A DNA stretch of 64,000 bases from Clostridium culturomicium (GTDB taxonomy: Bacteria > Bacillota > Clostridia > Clostridiales > Clostridiaceae): the NCBI RefSeq assembly GCF_000821305.1, contig NZ_CCXK01000013.1:310001-374000 (forward strand), given 5' to 3'. The position numbers were made by a program, and so were the translations under genes. Shown here in pieces: positions 52,166 through 61,247 of the stretch (position 1 is the first letter of the stretch; each line of letters starts with the position of its first letter). Under the pieces are notes generated by a model that was not told the origin of the DNA, searched no databases, and was given only the letters and a program-made list of their open reading frames with translations.

Positions 52166-52867
52166 ATGTATTTTACACCTTTTGGGGTTAGATTTGACCC
52201 AACTTATGTAATATTAATTCCAGCTTTGATAATTTCAATGTGGGCTCAGTTTAAAATAAAAAGTAGTTATGCTCAATATTCAAGGGTTTTCAGCCGTAAT
52301 GGTTATACAGGGGCCCAGGTGGCAAGAATGATATTAGATGCTTATGGCCTTTACGATATTCCAATATACTCTATTAGAGGTCACTTAACAGATCATTATG
52401 ATCCATCTAAAAGAGTTGTGAACTTATCATATGATGTGTATAACGGTACATCACTTGCATCGATAGGTGTTGCGGCCCATGAGATAGGTCATGCAATTCA
52501 GCATAGTGTTGGATATGCACCTATAAAAATAAGAATGGCATTAGTTCCAATTGCTAATATTGGATCTCAAGCATCCTGGATTTTATTTTTTCTAGGTATA
52601 GTAATGTCATTTACACCATTAGTTAACTTTGGTATTATTTTATTTTCAGCAACAGTGGTGTTCCAACTAGTAACATTACCTGTGGAGTTTAATGCTTCTA
52701 AAAGGGCATTAGAAATATTGCAGGCTAAAAATATTTTATATGAAGATGAAATAAAGGGAGCAAGAAGTGTGCTTACATCAGCGGCATTAACTTATGTAGC
52801 TGCAGCAGTGATGGCTATTTCACAGCTTTTAAGATTAATTGCTATAAGAGATAGAAACAACGGTTAA
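52166..52867 (+). CDS. Membrane zinc metallopeptidase (YugP type)
   Basis: This 233-aa membrane protein of the YugP/Zn_peptidase_2 family has an N-terminal helix (about residues 15-28), the zinc motif HEIGH at residues 105-109, and two to three further helices around residues 120-160 and 205-228. The substrate is not known. The ATG at 52166 has AAGGAAG 7 bases upstream; the in-frame GTG at 52148 has none. It separates fmt from rsmB, which are adjacent in B. subtilis. Confidence 0.9.
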   Translation: MYFTPFGVRFDPTYVILIPALIISMWAQFKIKSSYAQYSRVFSRNGYTGAQVARMILDAYGLYDIPIYSIRGHLTDHYDPSKRVVNLSYDVYNGTSLASIGVAAHEIGHAIQHSVGYAPIKIRMALVPIANIGSQASWILFFLGIVMSFTPLVNFGIILFSATVVFQLVTLPVEFNASKRALEILQAKNILYEDEIKGARSVLTSAALTYVAAAVMAISQLLRLIAIRDRNNG

Positions 52868-52896
52868 AAATAAAGAAGTTAGATAGGATGATATAA

Positions 52897-54225
52897 ATGA
52901 CAAGTGCTAGAGAAGTAGCAGTTAATACAGTAATGCAGGTATTTGAGAATAAAGCTTATTCCAATATTGCCTTGAATAGGAATTTAAATGAAAGTAATCT
53001 CATTGATAAGGATAAGGGATTAGCTACAGAGCTTGTCTATGGTACCATTAAATATAAGTATTCCATTGATAAAATATTAAAGACTTTTTTAGATAAGAAG
53101 TTTGATAAAACGGATAAATACGTACTTAATCTTTTAAGAGTATGTATTTATCAGCTTAGATATTTAGATAAAATTCCGGAGTTTGCAGCGGTGAATGAAG
53201 GGGTTAATCTAGCTAAAAAGCATGTATCTGTAGGAGCCTCAAAATTAGTTAATGGAGTTTTGAGAAATTATTTAAGGGATAGGGATAAAAAGTATTATGA
53301 TGAAAATAACTTCAGTGAGAAGTTAGCATTTATTTATTCTTACCCTCAGTGGATGGTTAAATTATTTGTTTCCCAATATGGTGAGGAAATAGGTGAAAAA
53401 ATATTAGAAGGTTTAAATAAAAGACCATCAGTTACTTTAAGGGTTAACAGCACCAAGACTGATTATGAACAGGTTGCTGACGAGTTAATAAAAAATGGAT
53501 ATAATGTAGAAGAAGGAGTTATATGCCCAGAGGCAATTAGAATAGTAAAAGGCAGCAGTGTAGAAGATAACCCGTTATTTAGAGAAGGGATTCTTACAGT
53601 TCAGGATGAAAGTGCAATGCTTGTTGCACCAGCTATGGATCTAGAAGAGGGGATGACTATTTTAGATTTATGCAGTGCTCCTGGGGGAAAGACTACACAT
53701 ATAGCTGAACTGATGAATAATACAGGAAAAGTATATGGCTTTGATATATATGAACATAAATTACAATTAATAAAGAATAATTGTGACAGATTAGGACTTA
53801 ATACAATTGAATTAGGGATATTAGATGCAACAGAGAGGTCAGAAAAATTGAAGGAATCAGGAGACCGAGTGCTTATAGATGTCCCGTGTTCAGGTCTTGG
53901 TATTATAAGAAAGAAACCAGAAATTAAATATACAAAAAGAGAAAAAGAATTAAAAGAAATAGTAGCTATCCAAAGAAAAATTATGGAGAATGCGGCAGGG
54001 TATGTAAAAAAAGGTGGTATACTTTTATACTCAACTTGTACCATTAATAAAGATGAAAATGAAAATAATATTCAATGGTTTTTGAAAAAATTCCAAGGGT
54101 TTCAAGTTGAACCTTTAAATTTTGGAAAGGTTGAAAATGTTATTTACGATGAAAAAGGTTGTGCAACAGTACTGCCCAATGAATATATGGATGGCTTTTT
54201 TATAGCCAAACTAAAAAGAAAATAA
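52897..54225 (+). CDS. rsmB: 16S rRNA m5C967 methyltransferase RsmB
   Basis: RsmB (442 aa) methylates cytosine 967 of 16S rRNA. An N-terminal NusB-like domain (about residues 1-135) binds RNA. The methyltransferase domain has the SAM motif LDLCSAPGGKTTH and two cysteines, the base-flip one in DVPCSGLG and the catalytic one in STCTINKDENE. ATG at 52897 with AGATAGGATG upstream. rlmN starts 12 bases after its stop. Confidence 0.95.
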   Translation: MTSAREVAVNTVMQVFENKAYSNIALNRNLNESNLIDKDKGLATELVYGTIKYKYSIDKILKTFLDKKFDKTDKYVLNLLRVCIYQLRYLDKIPEFAAVNEGVNLAKKHVSVGASKLVNGVLRNYLRDRDKKYYDENNFSEKLAFIYSYPQWMVKLFVSQYGEEIGEKILEGLNKRPSVTLRVNSTKTDYEQVADELIKNGYNVEEGVICPEAIRIVKGSSVEDNPLFREGILTVQDESAMLVAPAMDLEEGMTILDLCSAPGGKTTHIAELMNNTGKVYGFDIYEHKLQLIKNNCDRLGLNTIELGILDATERSEKLKESGDRVLIDVPCSGLGIIRKKPEIKYTKREKELKEIVAIQRKIMENAAGYVKKGGILLYSTCTINKDENENNIQWFLKKFQGFQVEPLNFGKVENVIYDEKGCATVLPNEYMDGFFIAKLKRK

Positions 54226-54237
54226 ACAGGAGATAAG

Positions 54238-55305
54238 ATGAAAAATACATTAAAGATAGATTTAAATGGTAAAAAAAATATATTAGATTTTGATTTGAAG
54301 CAATTAAAAACTTGGATGAAGGAGAATGGTGATAAGGAATTTAGAGCTAAACAGGTTTTTTCTTGGCTTTATAAGAATGTCACAACTTTTGATGAAATGA
54401 TTAATGTTCCCAAAGCTACTTTGGAAAGGTTAGAAGAAAATTTTTATATCGGAATTCCGGAAATTGTTGAGACTTTTAAATCAAAAAATAGTGAAACTAG
54501 GAAACACCTTTTCCTATTAAGAGATGGGAATGTGGTTGAAGGTGTAGTTATGCAGTATTCACATGGTAACTCTATATGTATATCAACCCAAGTAGGATGC
54601 AATATGGGATGTAAATTCTGTGCATCTACTTTAGGTGGAGCTGTAAGAAGTTTGACTAGTGGAGAAATGTTAGGTCAGATTATGGCTTCACAAAGAGAGT
54701 TAGGTGAAAGGATTTCTAATATAGTTTTAATGGGAAGCGGAGAACCTTTAGATAATTTTGAAAATGTGATAAAATTTATAAAGGATGTTAATTCTGAAGA
54801 TGGATTAAATATAGGTCAAAGGCATATAACACTTTCAACTTGTGGTATTGTTCCGAAAATAAATGAATTAGCTGATTTGAATTTCCAAATTACATTAGCT
54901 ATTTCTCTTCATGCACCTACAGATGAGTTAAGAGTTAAAACAATGCCGATTGCGAAAGTTTATTCAATCGCGGAATTAATTGACAGCTGTAATTATTATA
55001 TAAAAAATACAGGAAGACGTATTACCTTTGAATATGCCTTAGTTAAGGGAGTTAATGATTCAAAAGAAGATGCGGAGAAGCTTGCTAAATTAATTAAAGG
55101 AATGCTATGTCATGTTAATCTTATTCCAATAAATGAAATTAATGAAAATGAGCTTAAAAGGTCAAATGAGGAAGCTGTAAAAATATTTAAAGATATACTA
55201 ACGAAGCATGGAATTGAAACCACTGTTAGAAAAGAGATGGGATTAGACATAAATGCAGCCTGTGGACAGCTGAGAAAGAGTTATATAGAAAAAAGGGAGT
55301 TGTAG
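54238..55305 (+). CDS. rlmN: 23S rRNA/tRNA m2A methyltransferase RlmN
   Basis: RlmN (355 aa) is a radical-SAM enzyme that makes 2-methyladenosine at 23S rRNA A2503 and in some tRNAs. The Fe-S motif is C121-x3-C125-x2-C128. The GSGEPLDN loop and the C-terminal cysteine of INAACGQLR, used as methyl carrier, are present. The ATG at 54238 has AGGAGAT upstream and is cotranscribed with rsmB; prpC follows by 6 bases. Confidence 0.97.
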   Translation: MKNTLKIDLNGKKNILDFDLKQLKTWMKENGDKEFRAKQVFSWLYKNVTTFDEMINVPKATLERLEENFYIGIPEIVETFKSKNSETRKHLFLLRDGNVVEGVVMQYSHGNSICISTQVGCNMGCKFCASTLGGAVRSLTSGEMLGQIMASQRELGERISNIVLMGSGEPLDNFENVIKFIKDVNSEDGLNIGQRHITLSTCGIVPKINELADLNFQITLAISLHAPTDELRVKTMPIAKVYSIAELIDSCNYYIKNTGRRITFEYALVKGVNDSKEDAEKLAKLIKGMLCHVNLIPINEINENELKRSNEEAVKIFKDILTKHGIETTVRKEMGLDINAACGQLRKSYIEKREL

Positions 55306-55311
55306 CTTTAT

Positions 55312-56043
55312 ATGGGGAGATTATTGGGAATCGGAACCGATGTGGGGAACAAAAGATCATTTAATGAAGACTCTGTTGGATATTATGAAGATGAGAATTT
55401 TGGAATATATATCGTAGCCGATGGAATGGGAGGCCATAATGCTGGTGAAGTTGCAAGCAAAATGGCTAAAGATGTGGTGATTAATTATGTGCTTAATCAT
55501 AGAGATGAAGAATCACCAGAGGAGATTTTAAATGAAGCTCTACAAAATGCGAACAGAAGAATCTACAGAGAAGGGCTTTTAAATGAAGAATGTAATGGTA
55601 TGGGTACAACTATTACGGGTGCTTTATTAAGAGGAGATGAATTGACTGTAGTCAATGTTGGTGATAGCAGGGTATATGTATTAATGGATGGACAGCTAAT
55701 TAAAGTTACGAAAGATCATTCCTTAGTTCAAGAGCTTTTAGATAATGGAACCATTACAATTGAAGAGGCGAAAAACCACCCCAATAGAAATGTAATAACA
55801 AGAGCTGTTGGAACTAATCCGGTTGTTAGAGCTGATTATTATGATCTAAATTTAAAAAATGTGGAGAAGGTACTTCTTTGCAGTGATGGCTTAACAAACG
55901 AGGTTAGTGAAGATGAGATATTAGAAGTCTTAAAATCAAATGAGGAAAATCCATGTCAACAGTTAATAAATATGAGTAAGGAAAATGGTGGTAGAGACAA
56001 TATTTCTGTTATCATTTTTAAAGGAGAGTGGCGAAGCAGATGA
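55312..56043 (+). CDS. prpC: PP2C-type Ser/Thr phosphatase PrpC (Stp)
   Basis: PrpC (243 aa) dephosphorylates PrkC and its substrates. PP2C motifs are NKRSFNEDSVG, VADGMGGHNAGEVAS and GMGTTITGA, with NVGDSRVY and SDGLTNEV bringing the metal aspartates, and GGRDNISVII near the end. Its stop overlaps the prkC start by 4 bases (ATGA), so phosphatase and kinase are translationally coupled, as in other Firmicutes. Confidence 0.96.
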   Translation: MGRLLGIGTDVGNKRSFNEDSVGYYEDENFGIYIVADGMGGHNAGEVASKMAKDVVINYVLNHRDEESPEEILNEALQNANRRIYREGLLNEECNGMGTTITGALLRGDELTVVNVGDSRVYVLMDGQLIKVTKDHSLVQELLDNGTITIEEAKNHPNRNVITRAVGTNPVVRADYYDLNLKNVEKVLLCSDGLTNEVSEDEILEVLKSNEENPCQQLINMSKENGGRDNISVIIFKGEWRSR

Positions 56044-58040
56044 TAGGAAGAATATTAGGAAACAGATATGAACTTTTAGAAAAAATCGGCGAAGGCGGAA
56101 TGGCCATTGTATATAAGGCTAAATGTACTATTTTAAATAGATTTGTTGCCGTTAAGATATTAAAACCAGAGTACTCTAATAATGCAGATTTTATGGACAA
56201 ATTTCAAAGGGAAGCATTGGCGACTGCTAGTTTTTCTCACAATAATATAGTTAGTATATATGATGTTGGTTCAGAAGATAACATTAACTATATAGTAATG
56301 GAGCTTGTAACAGGAAAGACTCTTAAAGAGTACATAAGAGAAAATGCACCACTGGATGTAGAGACTACTCTTAAGATTTCTATTCAGATAGCTAAGGCTT
56401 TAGAGTGTGCTCATAAAAATAAAATAATTCATAGAGACATAAAACCGCATAATATCTTAATTACTGAGGAAGAAATAATTAAAGTAACTGATTTTGGAAT
56501 TGCTAAGGCAGCATCAGCAGAAACAATTACCCATACTAATAAGGTAATTGGATCAGCTCATTATTTCTCGCCAGAACAGGCTAAGGGGAAAATTGTTGAT
56601 AACAGAACGGATATTTATTCTTTTGGTATTGTAATTTATGAGATGGTTACAGGTCGAGTTCCTTTTGATGGTGAAACTGCAGTAGCTGTGGCTTTAAAGC
56701 ATATTCAAGAGGAAATAATACCACCAATCAACTTGGTGCCGAGTCTTCCTAGAAGCATTAATAACCTTATTTTAAAGGCAACTCAAAAGGAAGTATCAAA
56801 GAGATATAACAATGTAACTGATATGCTTATAGATTTAATAAGAATTGAAAAAAATAAGGGATATATTGTTACTCCAGCAAATGTGGAGAATGAATATACA
56901 ACAGTAATGGATGCAACACAAATTCAAAATACTTTTCATGTGGATAAAAAAGATATTAAATCTGCTTTAGATGAAGAGGATGAAGAAGATTTTGAAGAAG
57001 ATGAAGAAGATGAAGAAGATGATGACAATGAAGGTACTAGTGTGTGGAAAAAGGTTCTCCTAATTGGAGGGGCTTTAGTTATTTTTATAGTGTTAGGTGT
57101 ATTTGCAGGGAACCTTATCTATAATAATACTAGTGGAGATAAACCTAGCAAAAATGAAAATCCTAAGGTTCCAGCAATAATGGGACTTAAGGAAGCTGAT
57201 GCTAAAGCAAAAGTTGAAGAATTAGAGTTAACTTTTGTTGTATTAGGGAAAGAAAAAAGTGATGAACCAGCAGGAACAGTAATAGCTGTATTCCCTAATG
57301 AAGGAACTGAAGTTAAAAAGAAAAGTGAAGTAAGAGTTAGAATAAGCAATGGTCCTGAAGAAAGAAAAGTACCAGAAGTTTTAGGACTAGGAAAGAGTGT
57401 AGCTCAGAATCAGCTTGTAAATGAAGGATTTAAAGTTGGAACAATAACTGAAGAGTATGATGATGAGGTGCCAGTTGATGCAGTAATCAGCACTGACCCA
57501 GCTCCTGGTACAATGGCTAAAAAAGGCTCAACGGTAAATATAGTTGTTAGTAAGGGGTCAAAGGTGAATTATTCTAAGGCACCAGATTTGACAAACAAAA
57601 CCTTGAGTGAAGCAGAATCAATATTAGCTGTATCTAACCTCGTGCTTGGAAATCAGAGTCCAGTACAAACTGATGATAAGAGTAAGGATGGAAAGATATT
57701 TAATCAAAGTATAGATAAAGGAACTAAAGTACAAGAGGGAACTGCTATAGATGTAAACTACTATCAGTATGTTGATCCTGATGCTGGTAAAATAGAGGTT
57801 AAAAATGTTACTGGTAAAACAGTGGCTGATGCAATTAGTGAGCTTAAAGCATTAGGCTTTACTAATGTTACGGCGAAGTATCAAAGTGCTTCGGGTTCGG
57901 TAATAGATAGTGATATTGTTATATATCAAAGTCCTTTAAGTGGAAAAATAAATCCAGAGGATCCTATCACACTAACTGTTAAGGATCCAGCACCAACAGG
58001 AAACCCTGATGGCGAAGAAGAGAAGCCATCAAACCCATAA
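56040..58040 (+). CDS. prkC: PASTA-domain Ser/Thr kinase PrkC
   Basis: PrkC (666 aa) senses muropeptides or lipid II through PASTA domains and phosphorylates proteins such as IreB (8168-8419). The kinase domain has G-loop GEGGMAIVY, lysine K39 (VAVK), HRDIKPHN and DFGIAKA. A long acidic run (EEDEEDFEEDEEDEEDDD) comes just before the membrane helix (about residues 338-358), then three clear PASTA repeats and a likely fourth. The ATG at 56040 is preferred over the GTG at 56028, whose SD would be one base away. Confidence 0.96.
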   Translation: MIGRILGNRYELLEKIGEGGMAIVYKAKCTILNRFVAVKILKPEYSNNADFMDKFQREALATASFSHNNIVSIYDVGSEDNINYIVMELVTGKTLKEYIRENAPLDVETTLKISIQIAKALECAHKNKIIHRDIKPHNILITEEEIIKVTDFGIAKAASAETITHTNKVIGSAHYFSPEQAKGKIVDNRTDIYSFGIVIYEMVTGRVPFDGETAVAVALKHIQEEIIPPINLVPSLPRSINNLILKATQKEVSKRYNNVTDMLIDLIRIEKNKGYIVTPANVENEYTTVMDATQIQNTFHVDKKDIKSALDEEDEEDFEEDEEDEEDDDNEGTSVWKKVLLIGGALVIFIVLGVFAGNLIYNNTSGDKPSKNENPKVPAIMGLKEADAKAKVEELELTFVVLGKEKSDEPAGTVIAVFPNEGTEVKKKSEVRVRISNGPEERKVPEVLGLGKSVAQNQLVNEGFKVGTITEEYDDEVPVDAVISTDPAPGTMAKKGSTVNIVVSKGSKVNYSKAPDLTNKTLSEAESILAVSNLVLGNQSPVQTDDKSKDGKIFNQSIDKGTKVQEGTAIDVNYYQYVDPDAGKIEVKNVTGKTVADAISELKALGFTNVTAKYQSASGSVIDSDIVIYQSPLSGKINPEDPITLTVKDPAPTGNPDGEEEKPSNP

Positions 58041-58053
58041 CAAAAGAAACGAT

Positions 58054-58090
58054 TAATCCTTAGACAAATTTACTGTCTAAGGATTATTTA
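58054..58090 (+). terminator. Hairpin between prkC and rsgA
   Basis: A perfect 13-bp stem (58054-58066 with 58074-58086) has a 7-nt loop and a weak TTTAAAATT tail, so some read-through to rsgA is likely. Confidence 0.6.
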
Positions 58091-58110
58091 AAATTATTTA
58101 GGAGGCTTTT

Positions 58111-58983
58111 ATGCAAGGAGTAATCGTAAAAGGTATTGGAGGATTATATTACGTAGATTGTGAAGAACGAGTAATAGAGTGTAAAGCAAGAGGAAAGTTT
58201 AGACATAAAGGACTTTCACCAATGATCGGGGATGAAGTTGTTGTTGAAGATGACAATGATCATGAAGGTAAGGGAGTAATTACCAAAATATTGGATAGAA
58301 AAAATCAGCTTTTAAGACCAGCTGTAGCAAATGTTTCTCAAGCGTTTGTAGTTGTCAGTAGCAAAAATCCAGATTTAAATGTTACGCTTCTATATAAGTT
58401 TTTACTTTTATGTGAATATAACAAGGTGAGGCCTATAATATGTTTTAATAAAATGGATATAGAAAGTGAAAATAGCAAAGCTATTGGAGAGATGCTTGAG
58501 AAATCAGGTTATGAAGTGCTATATCTTCAAGGAAAGCATGGTGTAGGAATTGAAGGGTTAAAGGCTAAAATCCATGATAATATTACCGTGTTTTGTGGAC
58601 CTTCAGGGGTTGGTAAATCAACTATTTTAAATAAGGTTTTAGGCAGAGAAGTCATGAAAACTGGTGATATTAGCAACAAGCTAAAGAGAGGTAAACATAC
58701 CACTAGGCATAGTGAGCTTGTGAGGGTTGAAGGCGGATTTCTAGTAGATACTCCTGGGTTCTCCTCCTTAGAACTGGATTTTATTGAAAAAGATGAACTT
58801 AAATATCTGCTTCCAGAATTTGAACCTTTTAATGAAGAGTGTAAATTTAATAATTGTGTTCACTTCAAGGAACCAGGATGTAAAGTCAAAGAGATGGTTG
58901 AAGTGGGAAGAATTAACGAAAGCAGATATGAATTTTATATAAGAACATTAGAGGAAATTATTAATAGGGGGAATAGAAAATGA
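58111..58983 (+). CDS. rsgA: Ribosome small-subunit maturation GTPase RsgA
   Basis: RsgA (290 aa) is a circularly permuted GTPase that checks the 30S subunit. After an OB-fold come NKMD (G4), GPSGVGKST (G1) and DTPGF (G3), in permuted order. The zinc knuckle CKFNNCVHFKEPGC is at the C-terminus. ATG at 58111 with GGAGG upstream. It is the cpgA position after prkC in B. subtilis; rpe overlaps its stop. Confidence 0.96.
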   Translation: MQGVIVKGIGGLYYVDCEERVIECKARGKFRHKGLSPMIGDEVVVEDDNDHEGKGVITKILDRKNQLLRPAVANVSQAFVVVSSKNPDLNVTLLYKFLLLCEYNKVRPIICFNKMDIESENSKAIGEMLEKSGYEVLYLQGKHGVGIEGLKAKIHDNITVFCGPSGVGKSTILNKVLGREVMKTGDISNKLKRGKHTTRHSELVRVEGGFLVDTPGFSSLELDFIEKDELKYLLPEFEPFNEECKFNNCVHFKEPGCKVKEMVEVGRINESRYEFYIRTLEEIINRGNRK

Positions 58984-59630
58984 TTAAATTATCACCATCA
59001 ATTTTATCAGCGGATTTTTCAAGATTAGGAGAGCATATTTCAGCCATTGAGAAATATGGAGCTGATTGGGTTCATATAGATGTTATGGATGGTATGTTTG
59101 TGCCTAATATATCTTTTGGGGCACCTATAATGAAAGCTATAAGACCATTAACTAAAATGGTATTTGATGTACATTTAATGATTGAGGATCCTGGAAGATA
59201 TATTAAGGATTTCGTTGATGCAGGAGCTGATATGATAACTGTTCATTATGAAGCAGATAAGCATATTCATAGAACTATAAAATATATAAAAAGCTTTGGA
59301 GTAAAAGCTGGTATAGCATTAAATCCAGGTACGCCGGTAGCTTTAATAGAAGACTTAATTGAAGACATTGATATGGTGCTTATAATGTCTGTTAATCCAG
59401 GTTTTGGAGGGCAAAAGTATATTGAGTTCTCAGGTAAGAAGGTTGCACAGGTAAAGGCCTTAAAGGATATGTACAATAAAGAACTTTATATACAGGTTGA
59501 TGGTGGAATAGATTCATCTAACGTTAAAAAGGTTATAGAGTGTGGAGCTAATTCTATTGTTGCTGGTTCTGCAGTGTTTAAAAATGATGAAATAGAGAAA
59601 AATATTAAAGCTTTGAAGGGAAATTTCTAA
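58980..59630 (+). CDS. rpe: Ribulose-phosphate 3-epimerase
   Basis: Rpe (216 aa) interconverts ribulose-5-phosphate and xylulose-5-phosphate in the pentose phosphate pathway. A TIM barrel begins SPSILSADFSRLG, has WVHIDVMDGMFVPN and the phosphate site VNPGFGGQKY. The ATG at 58980 overlaps the rsgA stop by 4 bases (ATGA). thiN starts directly after its stop. Its place after rsgA is conserved. Confidence 0.97.
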   Translation: MIKLSPSILSADFSRLGEHISAIEKYGADWVHIDVMDGMFVPNISFGAPIMKAIRPLTKMVFDVHLMIEDPGRYIKDFVDAGADMITVHYEADKHIHRTIKYIKSFGVKAGIALNPGTPVALIEDLIEDIDMVLIMSVNPGFGGQKYIEFSGKKVAQVKALKDMYNKELYIQVDGGIDSSNVKKVIECGANSIVAGSAVFKNDEIEKNIKALKGNF

Positions 59631-60260
59631 ATGAAAGCTATAATTGTGGGGGGAGGAGTACCTCCTCAAAAGAGCTTAATTAAGAAGTATATGTCAGGGG
59701 AATACATTATTTTTGCTGCAGACAGTGGTGCTGATATTCTTGATAAATATGATATTGAGCCAGATTATTTGCTGGGTGACTTTGATTCTATTAACGGAGA
59801 AGTTTTAGAAAAGCTTGAAAGAGGGGTTAATACTACAAAGCTTCCTAGAGAAAAAGATTTTACAGACACTCATATAGCGGTTTTAAATGCAATAAGTATG
59901 GGTGCAAGTGAAATAGTATTACTAGGGTGTACAGGGAAGCGTATAGACCATTTTATGGCTAATCTATGCTTGTTAAAGCTTATGCTTGAACGTGGAGTAT
60001 CGGGTTGTATTGTAGATGAAATGAATGAAATTTATTTAATTGATAAATCAACATCAATTAATGGAGAAATAGGACAGGTGTTTTCTTTGTTCAGCTATTG
60101 TGAAGATACAATAGGATTAACAATAAATGGAGCTAAATATCCTTTGGAAAATTATAATCTTCAGCAAGGTGATAATTTAACTGTTTCAAATGAGTTTTTT
60201 AAGGAACAGGTAGATGTTATTTTTGAAAAAGGATGTTTATTAGTATTTAAAAATTTATAA
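59631..60260 (+). CDS. thiN: Thiamine pyrophosphokinase
   Basis: ThiN (209 aa) transfers pyrophosphate from ATP to thiamine. Motifs include FAADSGAD, YLLGDFDS and EKDFTDTH, whose acidic residues bind Mg2+. The start ATG at 59631 follows the rpe stop with no gap; the SD site lies inside rpe. No thi-box or other thiamine sensing element was seen here. A terminator follows, then two very small genes. Confidence 0.94.
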   Translation: MKAIIVGGGVPPQKSLIKKYMSGEYIIFAADSGADILDKYDIEPDYLLGDFDSINGEVLEKLERGVNTTKLPREKDFTDTHIAVLNAISMGASEIVLLGCTGKRIDHFMANLCLLKLMLERGVSGCIVDEMNEIYLIDKSTSINGEIGQVFSLFSYCEDTIGLTINGAKYPLENYNLQQGDNLTVSNEFFKEQVDVIFEKGCLLVFKNL

Positions 60261-60271
60261 TTTATATATTT

Positions 60272-60307
60272 AAGAGAAAGATGAAAAGAAATCTTTCTCT
60301 TTTGTTT
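60272..60307 (+). terminator. Intrinsic terminator after thiN
   Basis: An 11-bp stem AAGAGAAAGAT/ATCTTTCTCTT (60272-60282 with 60291-60301) is followed by TTGTTTT. Confidence 0.8.
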
Positions 60308-60504
60308 TAGAATTATTTTGTAATTATTAAGAATAAAACAATTAAAAAATTATATGAATATATTATAGTAAACTTTATATTACATTGCTTTGACGAAATA
60401 ATACTTATAAAGCTGAACTAAATATTTGGAGTAAACATATAAATATTTTTGAACAATTACTTATATGTTACATATACTGATAATGAAAGAATGGGGGGGT
60501 GTCG

Positions 60505-60663
60505 ATGGGTAGAAGACGTCCTATAAGAGGGATAGGAATGATTATTTGCTCCGTGGGTGTTGGAATAGTTTTGGCTGTGTTGGTTCCAATTTGGGGGTGG
60601 CTTATTATAGGGGGCTGCACCATAATAGGTATTGGTTGGTTTATTATGAATAAATTTTGTTGA
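60505..60663 (+). CDS. Small membrane protein, 52 aa, upstream of spoVM
   Basis: I do not recognise a named family for this 52-aa product. It begins with a basic MGRRRPIRG and has two hydrophobic segments of about 17-19 residues (about residues 10-28 and 33-49) separated by a short turn with Pro and Trp. Such a pattern suggests a two-helix inner-membrane protein. The ATG at 60505 follows a G-run (GGGGGGG) typical of a strong SD. It lies in the gap between thiN and spoVM, 27 bases before the spoVM start, so the two may be cotranscribed and used in sporulation, as inference. The minus-strand reading frame over the same bases is Pro/Tyr-rich and lacks an SD. Confidence 0.65.
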   Translation: MGRRRPIRGIGMIICSVGVGIVLAVLVPIWGWLIIGGCTIIGIGWFIMNKFC

Positions 60664-60689
60664 TGAGTAATATCTAAGGGGGTTGTAGA

Positions 60690-60770
60690 GTGACAATTAA
60701 AGTAATAAAATTACCAAAGTTTTTATCTAAAATTGTTCGTATTTTTGTTAGGAAAAAACATATCGATTAA
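60690..60770 (+). CDS. spoVM: SpoVM, 26-aa spore morphogenesis peptide
   Basis: A 26-codon gene starting GTG at 60690 reads MTIKVIKLPKFL followed by SKIVRIFVRKKHID. It matches B. subtilis SpoVM (also 26 aa, KLPKFL core and Pro9) well; Pro9 is at the same position. SpoVM is an amphipathic peptide that recognises convex membrane at the forespore and recruits SpoIVA (here 40449-41927). The SD AAGGGGG is 7 bases upstream. The place between thiN and rpmB is the conserved one in Bacillus. It is too short to be found by most gene callers. Confidence 0.9.
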   Translation: MTIKVIKLPKFLSKIVRIFVRKKHID

Positions 60771-60780
60771 TATTGCACAT

Positions 60781-60816
60781 AAAAAAATGCAACTAAATTA
60801 ATAGTTGCATTTTTTT
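60781..60816. terminator. Bidirectional terminator between spoVM and rpmB
   Basis: A 15-bp perfect stem (60781-60795 with 60802-60816) has A-rich and T-rich flanks on both sides, so it serves both converging genes. Confidence 0.9.
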
Positions 60817-60822
60817 ATTACA

Positions 60823-61014
60823 TTAAACAGCACGTTGTACTTTACCAGAACGTAAGCATCTTGTACATACGTGTACAGTCTTAGGTGATCCGTTTACTAC
60901 AGCTTTAACTTTCTTTAAGTTTGGAGCCCATTTTCTTTTTGATTGACGGTGAGAGTGAGAGAATTGTACTCCTGAAACTACACCTTTATCACATATTTCA
61001 CATCTTCTTGACAT
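60823..61014 (-). CDS. rpmB: 50S ribosomal protein L28
   Basis: L28 (63 aa) is on the minus strand, as in B. subtilis. It begins SRRCEICDKGVVSG and carries C5, C8, C50 and C53, so it is the zinc-binding form of the family. The SD GAGGAGG is on the minus strand at 61029-61023. Its promoter is near 61068-61096. Its direction is opposite to its neighbours, which is the conserved arrangement at this locus. Confidence 0.97.
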   Translation of the reverse strand: MSRRCEICDKGVVSGVQFSHSHRQSKRKWAPNLKKVKAVVNGSPKTVHVCTRCLRSGKVQRAV

Positions 61015-61067
61015 ATATTACACCTCCTCGAAATTCCAACATACTGCTATAAATCAAACATAAGTTA

Positions 61068-61096
61068 TTTTAACACAAGTAACATGTTCGTTGCAA
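61068..61096 (-). promoter_or_regulatory. Promoter of rpmB
   Basis: On the minus strand TTGCAA (61096-61091), a 17-base spacer and TTAAAA (61073-61068) form a plausible sigma-A promoter about 55 bases upstream of the rpmB start. Confidence 0.45.
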
Positions 61097-61247
61097 GTAT
61101 TAAGAAAAATAAACATATACCCCTATTATTATACATATAACCGTGGTAAAATTCAATAATAGATATGAATATATTATTATATTGGTTGAATTAAATCATA
61201 AGTTAATATAAAATATTTAGTAAGGTATAATTAAGGAGGAATTGATT

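Noticed and set aside
60457..60696. Minus-strand frame rich in Pro, Tyr, His and Ser opposite the 52-aa protein.
   Set aside because: Its composition is that of an antisense shadow of a hydrophobic gene, and there is no SD; the + frame has a strong SD and fits the spoVM neighbourhood.
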